The translations under genes were made by a program, and so were the position numbers. From an uncultured Clostridia bacterium (lineage in GTDB: Bacteria > Bacillota > Clostridia > Oscillospirales > CAG-272): a stretch of 36,313 bases of DNA. The number at the start of each line of letters is the position of its first letter. Position 1 is the stretch's first letter. A model generated the notes under the pieces. It was given only the letters and a program-made list of their open reading frames with translations. It was not told where the DNA came from and made no database searches. The stretch lies in NCBI GenBank assembly GCA_944384515.1, contig CALWTU010000011.1:1-36313 (forward strand). The letters run 5' to 3'. Positions 32,301-36,313 of this stretch are shown piece after piece.

Positions 32301-35300
32301 GAGGAGTTTGTAAACGGTTTTGTAAACAAGTATATCAGTCTTGGGGACAATTCGTACAGTTTGGTTGTAAACTTTATCCGTGAGACGGTAGTCGGCGCGC
32401 TCCTTCAAATGGCAGATGCAAATGCAGGTACAGTCGAGCCGATTATTGAAAAACTCTTCAATATTATTTTCACAACAGAGTCAAATGCTGACGGCGGATA
32501 TACCGTTAAGCTCGATGCCGACAAGCTTAAGATTTTGAATGAGAAACTTTATTCAGGCTCTCTTAAGGACACGGTGGAGTATTATTTCGGTGCCGGAAGC
32601 TTTGAGATGCTGGCTGAGCTTGCAAAACAAATACTCGGTATAAAGCTCTCGGATATCCCGCAGTACCTTGCACAGCTTGGTGTTGATACAGACAAACTTG
32701 TACTTGATATCAATACATTCTGTAAGGCCTTGGGTGCGGGGGATGATTTTGATATCCTCGAGATATTGAACAGTCAGGAATACAGGGATATGACGGTCGG
32801 AATGTTTATATTCGGAACCGGTGACAGTTCTTATCTTACTCAGATAGATGAGTATATTCAGGCGATGAGGGAGTACTCTCTGTATTCTATGATTTCAGGC
32901 TCAGGCGCAGATCAGCTTAAGGAGAATATCGGGAAATTAATTGAAGGAGCAGAAAACACAGATATTTCCCTGATTGCGGATAAGAGCGGCGCTCTGAAAG
33001 AAATTGTCGTTAATTCGGATAAGTTTGTGTTTGAAGATTTTAACGGTAACTACTCATATGATATATCAGTGAGTCTCAGCGCAAAGGTAAATGAGGTATC
33101 GGTTATAACATGGACTGATATTATAGACGAAATAAACGGCAATACGCTGATTCCGTCGGATGAGATTCTCGGTGACGGCGGTAATGACACCGTATACGGC
33201 GATCAAGGTTATATAACATATAAAGGCGTTGAGTATAAAGCGAGAATAACGGTTATTGAAAAGCTCATAATCGATAAATCCCGCATCATAAGTGTTATTA
33301 TAGAAAATGACTGCGCCGGATGGAAAAAGTATAACATCAGTTTCGGATTCAAGCGCTGTATAATAACAATAGAGGAGTTGTTTGATAAAGAAACGGGAGA
33401 TCTTAAATATACTCTCATACGCAATAATAATACCGGAGAGGTAGCCGAGGCTGTAATTGAGCAGGATGCTATAAAGGTGACTTACGCTGACGGCAGTGTG
33501 CGTGAGTTCAGCGCAGAAGAGGTTGCGTCTGTTTCGGATTTTGCGGCGGCTGTTTTCGGCGGCGAGGGATTTGTCAGTGTAAACGGAGCGAGCAGAGGCT
33601 ACTATTTCTACTATAACAGTGAGAATGATGAATATTCGGATTCGAGCATGCACGATATGGAATATGAGTATATTATGAATTCGGATAACTGCGAGGACGG
33701 ATATAAAAAGATAGGTCACTGTGAGTTGTGCGGCAAAACAGAGAGTTACAGCGGTTTTGCGCATATAGTCAGACAGGAAAAAGTTGAGCTTGAACAATTC
33801 GGCTTGTGCGGCGGAAGCTTTGTTATCGTGGAAAGCTGCGAGATATGTAATAAGGTCATGAATTATTCCATAGATGATAAAGAGGGATGCGTATGGATCC
33901 TTGAGGAGGCTACGGAGAACGGAGAAGTATTCAGATGCGAAAAATGCGGTGCCTATAAATCAGTAATAACCGTTGAATCACCCAAAGACGAAAACTGCAT
34001 GTATGAGCTGACTGAAACAGTAATATACACGAAGGATTCTCAGGAGGTATACAGGGTTGAGACAACTCGCAAAATAGAGGATCATTCAATAATATACGAT
34101 TTCGAGCTTAAAGGAGAGTCATGTACCGACGGCTACACGGTGCATAAGAGATGCAGTGACTGCGGAGCCGTAATGAATGATTATGAATCTTACGGTCATG
34201 AAGAATTCCTGCTGTTCTCATCCGAGAAATCCGGATTTGATACCTGTACTGACCATCTTGTTGAAATATACGGTTGCCCATGCGGCATGAAGTCGTACAT
34301 AAACTTTAATAAAGACAGCTTCTTCTACAATGAAGAGACGGAACGCTTTGAGTGTAAGAATTGCCCGCTTGTATTGGTTGACAGACAGAGTACCTCTGAG
34401 AGCGGTTGCAGCTTGGATATAACAAGAACAGTTGAGGTATACTTTGAAAATCAACAGCTTTATTCGATGAATATCGAGAAGACAGTGGAAAATCATGATT
34501 TTTCAAATATACAGACTTTCAGCGAGGGAAATAAGACTGTTCTTGAAATAAGCTGTGCAGTTTGCGGAGTGAAGTATACAGAGGAAATAGTCGAGGCGGA
34601 ATTTTTGCCGTATGAAAACAATGATTATTTCTTTGAGATAAGGTATGTTCCCGAAATTGACGGAAGCTATAATTTGTGGCTGTTAGCCGAAAAGATGAAT
34701 GTAGATGTTTATCTTTACATCTTTAATGAGGGTGCGTACGAAGAAATTGCAAATTATAATAGTTTTGAAGGATCTTGGCTTTCCTTCTATCTTAACGGAG
34801 GCGTTGAGTATCTTTTCAGAATAGTAACAAGACCTGAGACAAAATGCAGTATCAGCTATATGCTGAGCATTGATAAAAACGGAGAGGGAATGTGTGAGCA
34901 CGGTAAGTTCTATGATAGAAGCGTTCTGCTTGGCGGAAATACGAGCTGTGAGGAAGGTGTGCTTTCATTAAATATTTGCAGTCAGTGCTCATATATAAAT
35001 TATATTTCATATCAAACGTCGCATGTGACAGACTCGGAGCAGAGAATTGATCTTGCCGGAGAGGGAGCATGCTACGGAGAAGTGATAGTAAGCGAATGCG
35101 CCTGCGGCGAAAAGAACAATTTCAGTTTTTACGGTTGTGAAAATCAGTACACCGAGAACAGTTACTATGACGAAGAGGGCAGACTTGTAAGAGTTGAGGT
35201 CAGAAGCTGCAATGAATGCGGATTAAGGTATGAGAGATCCTATTACATTGTAAGTGATGAAAACAGCTGTATCGAATTCTATTATTACACTTATAATATC

Positions 35301-36026
35301 AGCATAAACGATAAGCTTATTCTGACATCAAATACGGTAGAGAGTGTGGAAAGCCATGACTTTGATATCAGTTACAGCCTGCATAATCCGGACGGAACAT
35401 GCGAGGACGGCGTGACGCTTATCTATACATGCAAGAACTGTAATTACAGTTATGAGAAAGAGCATTATTCACATGAGATGCTTGAAAAAGAGAGAATAGA
35501 CCTTAAAAATTACGGTTGTGTATGCGGAGGATATGTCAGTGTTTATTCCTGCCCATGCGGACAAAAGCAGGATGCAAATATTGATAATGTTTTGTGCGAT
35601 TTCGGCTTCCACAGTACACCTATATGGATAGCGGGAGTTATTGAAGGGGAGCATCGTCATATAGGCGGAGTAGATTATTATTACTATTCTGCTGATAAAT
35701 ATATCTGCGCAGTTACAGATCCCGAAACGCGGGCGTGCGGATATGTCATAAGATATGCGACATACTGGCTTAAGGCAGACGGTGAGTGCTTGGCGGAGGA
35801 GTATGTAACATGGCAGTTCGGCGTGGATGAGGAAAACGGCACTGTTGCGTATGAATACACATACAAAACCGGAAATACGAGACTTTACCATCTCTATGAG
35901 GAAAATTCCACACAAGAGGGCAATGTCACCACCGTTGAACAAATCTGCAAGGACTGTCAGAGCACATATAAGACGGTCTTGAAAGTACTCCTCATAATCC
36001 TTGCTTTTTGTTTGGTGTTAAATTAG
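29313..36026 (+). CDS. Giant Cys-rich multi-repeat surface lipoprotein
   Basis: A 2237-residue predicted lipoprotein. ATG at 29313 is chosen because AAGGAGG sits just before it; an upstream in-frame TTG would overlap that site. The signal peptide ends at Cys27 (FNSC, an imperfect lipobox). The chain has about twenty CxxC and nine CxC pairs. Approximate layout: ATC-x-EG/CxxCG-type repeats to 125; three 46-residue tandem repeats 126-263; more Cys repeats; a beta-rich domain 427-558 ending KTNHFSYYTV; Cys repeats 566-880; an unassigned domain 883-1266; four long Cys repeats from 1459, 1604, 1879 and 2030; and a PPC-like beta domain about 1763-1853 between the second and third. It ends in a hydrophobic VLLIILAFCLVLN. 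Likely cell-surface binding; no enzymatic motif seen. Confidence 0.85.
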   Translation: MKFTRKAAITLLSVIFVIVGMFAFNSCGNDECSHEFGEWTVTKQATCLEEGTKERVCSKCNEKETLSIEKGAHAFADATCTAPRTCTVCSATEGEALGHIEKTPATCTEHAVCSRCNQEYGELLAHVFDKEIADDKYLVSEANCQSASVYSKSCVCGAKGSETFTHGEKLAHTFDKEVADEKYLVSAATCQSPSVYSKSCACGEAGSETFTHGEKLAHTFDKEIADDEYLASAATCQSASRYYKSCQCGEAGKETFESGVPLAHNYVEISRTPQTCTDAQTITYKCTNSGCNSQYTETVGDKKGHNIQDVTPTEILVDGTTCEYVLVYICHDCKKEVEGEHVFHHEYIAEITLPATCKTGGQKTLTCDHCTDKQTVDIPIDTETGHKWQKGEVVSGERVDTCLHCGAQKTVKVYDGNNTSETPVREFENQEIELNDANISLDSGVIESIGDKSVTVSADKFVGDDRLDLPVTEEQLKQVGDSPIYNFTINDGSVNISDFGDGLVTVTLPYTLSVGEDVDSIAVWFINENGELEAIKAVYNDGYVTFKTNHFSYYTVTRLTPAERCSLYGHNYVSAVLDGGCTADTYEISVCVRCHDTKTVLVNKATGHSYTEFVEEATCTEDGYTEFTCEKCGYSYRTKINSTGHNWQIKEQSESTCTENGSVTYCCERCDEEYTEFLPKAAHDFTDTVIPPACESEGYTLHQCKNCSYAYKDGITPMLTHSYEHSFVWADDFSSAKLVFVCSNNSEHKIEIDLVVKVETFKGECSDFTRTVYTVSVTYNKINYTDVKTVETGNPSHTFSTEWKYDGENHWHECVCGAKTDIEAHSFGEQTVTMEPTCGKDGEAVQTCACGAKKVTILPATGEHVFVDGVCTNCGALDEGGFYTSLLKSALSMDSLKIELEDLMFKAHIPSKDMPGEWDVIGSIEAVNMAELTVGFEDGIIYGGAKGSFIVFNYDNNGNTLVFNFEAVIEGEYLYIIYEPQEADQQADKTQIKVSVEEFVNGFVNKYISLGDNSYSLVVNFIRETVVGALLQMADANAGTVEPIIEKLFNIIFTTESNADGGYTVKLDADKLKILNEKLYSGSLKDTVEYYFGAGSFEMLAELAKQILGIKLSDIPQYLAQLGVDTDKLVLDINTFCKALGAGDDFDILEILNSQEYRDMTVGMFIFGTGDSSYLTQIDEYIQAMREYSLYSMISGSGADQLKENIGKLIEGAENTDISLIADKSGALKEIVVNSDKFVFEDFNGNYSYDISVSLSAKVNEVSVITWTDIIDEINGNTLIPSDEILGDGGNDTVYGDQGYITYKGVEYKARITVIEKLIIDKSRIISVIIENDCAGWKKYNISFGFKRCIITIEELFDKETGDLKYTLIRNNNTGEVAEAVIEQDAIKVTYADGSVREFSAEEVASVSDFAAAVFGGEGFVSVNGASRGYYFYYNSENDEYSDSSMHDMEYEYIMNSDNCEDGYKKIGHCELCGKTESYSGFAHIVRQEKVELEQFGLCGGSFVIVESCEICNKVMNYSIDDKEGCVWILEEATENGEVFRCEKCGAYKSVITVESPKDENCMYELTETVIYTKDSQEVYRVETTRKIEDHSIIYDFELKGESCTDGYTVHKRCSDCGAVMNDYESYGHEEFLLFSSEKSGFDTCTDHLVEIYGCPCGMKSYINFNKDSFFYNEETERFECKNCPLVLVDRQSTSESGCSLDITRTVEVYFENQQLYSMNIEKTVENHDFSNIQTFSEGNKTVLEISCAVCGVKYTEEIVEAEFLPYENNDYFFEIRYVPEIDGSYNLWLLAEKMNVDVYLYIFNEGAYEEIANYNSFEGSWLSFYLNGGVEYLFRIVTRPETKCSISYMLSIDKNGEGMCEHGKFYDRSVLLGGNTSCEEGVLSLNICSQCSYINYISYQTSHVTDSEQRIDLAGEGACYGEVIVSECACGEKNNFSFYGCENQYTENSYYDEEGRLVRVEVRSCNECGLRYERSYYIVSDENSCIEFYYYTYNISINDKLILTSNTVESVESHDFDISYSLHNPDGTCEDGVTLIYTCKNCNYSYEKEHYSHEMLEKERIDLKNYGCVCGGYVSVYSCPCGQKQDANIDNVLCDFGFHSTPIWIAGVIEGEHRHIGGVDYYYYSADKYICAVTDPETRACGYVIRYATYWLKADGECLAEEYVTWQFGVDEENGTVAYEYTYKTGNTRLYHLYEENSTQEGNVTTVEQICKDCQSTYKTVLKVLLIILAFCLVLN
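29688..30101 (+). repeat. Three 138-bp tandem repeats within the giant gene
   Basis: Units start at 29688, 29826 and 29964 and each encodes 46 residues beginning HVFDKE or HTFDKE, with YKSC or YSKSC, CxCG and an EKLA-type end. DNA identity is high between units, so recent duplication and copy-number change are likely. The encoded unit resembles a repeat common in Clostridia surface proteins. Confidence 0.9.
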
Positions 36027-36313
36027 ATTATGGGAGTTGTAAAGGCAGAATGTAAACCTACGCAGAACGCAGAAATAGAGACTGTTAGTGTTAAATGTGC
36101 ATCAGGTGTCGGGTAATGATTTGGAAGTGCATCTATTTCTGTAATCTGCCTAAATCCGTTTTCCCATCATTATGCCATTTTGTGCCACTCGAAGCCAAAC
36201 TATCTGACCGTCAGCGAGAATACTCAAATTCGCTTTATTCTGCGGTTTATCCTATTATTTTTTCGGCTAACGCGCCCCGCTTCAGGCCTGCCGTACGGCT
36301 GCATAGCCCATCT
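36027..36313. other. Non-coding tail with nested inverted repeats
   Basis: No credible gene is seen between the giant ORF and the window end. Nested inverted repeats are present: AGGCAGA/TCTGCCT (36043-36049 and 36145-36151) enclosing CAGAAATAGA/TCTATTTCTG (36070-36079 and 36132-36141). Near the edge is a 10-bp palindrome GCCGTACGGC (36290-36299) in locally GC-richer sequence. A minus-strand frame open from the edge to a stop near 36227 could be the tail of a gene outside the window, but this is weak. Confidence 0.4.

Noticed and set aside
33066-33797. Long antisense frame (243 codons, minus strand)
   Set aside because: It lies inside the giant lipoprotein gene, has no ribosome binding site or recognisable motif, and its composition fits a shadow of the coding strand.
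36030-36116. 28-codon frame after the giant gene
   Set aside because: It starts with ATG but has no ribosome binding site and no recognisable product; too short to support.
23976-36226. Shared 12-mer GAGAATACTCAA at 23976 and 36215
   Set aside because: A 12-base match between two sites is expected many times by chance in a window this size, and the flanks do not match.

Overview
The window looks like part of a chromosome from a low-to-mid GC Gram-positive bacterium of the class Clostridia, probably an uncultured gut lineage. The evidence is the gene set: a ylm/sepF division cluster, Mini-RNase III, a PcrA-type helicase, a tetrahydrofolate riboswitch with an ECF folate S-component, Clostridia-style HisRS, and lipoproteins with BspA-like, InlB-like and Cys-rich repeat domains. 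No rRNA, tRNA, CRISPR array, prophage or intact insertion sequence was seen.

Layout. 1-3071 (minus): yggS, sepF, yggT, lspA, rluD, then the first codons of a further gene that runs off the edge. 3211-7195 (plus): mrnC overlapping hisS, a terminator, then a YgiQ-type radical SAM gene. 7196-7646: an AT-rich gap with a cluster of DnaA-box-like sequences in two mirror-image modules. 7647-11275 (plus): pcrA, a HAD phosphatase and a small lipoprotein. 11509-17558 (plus): a five-gene operon with an MBOAT acyltransferase, a small three-TM protein, two SGNH-like proteins that also carry leucine-rich repeats, and a small lipoprotein. 17870-20984 (minus): a sugar-type MFS transporter and an intracellular GH2 enzyme. 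21255-23922 (plus): a membrane-lipid operon (flippase-like protein, PssA, Psd) behind a tandem 20-bp repeat. 24227-26318 (plus): a Gfo/Idh/MocA dehydrogenase and a TIM-barrel sugar isomerase/epimerase. 26604-28972 (minus): a THF riboswitch followed by folT, folC and a MIF-like tautomerase gene. 29313-36026 (plus): one giant Cys-rich lipoprotein gene, followed by a non-coding tail to the window end.

How the genes fit together. Several units concern the cell surface: division and lipoprotein processing (SepF, LspA), phosphatidylethanolamine synthesis, and a predicted O-acylation machine whose SGNH partners may be attached to surface-recognition repeats. LspA would mature the lipoproteins predicted here. 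The MFS/GH2 pair and the dehydrogenase/isomerase pair look like small sugar-scavenging units. The main candidates for new biology are the DnaA-box cluster upstream of pcrA, the LRR-SGNH/MBOAT operon with reversed domain order in its two SGNH proteins, the roughly 145-170-residue Cys repeat in the giant lipoprotein, and the MIF-like gene in a folate-riboswitch operon. All functional calls come from reading motifs by eye; no database search was run.
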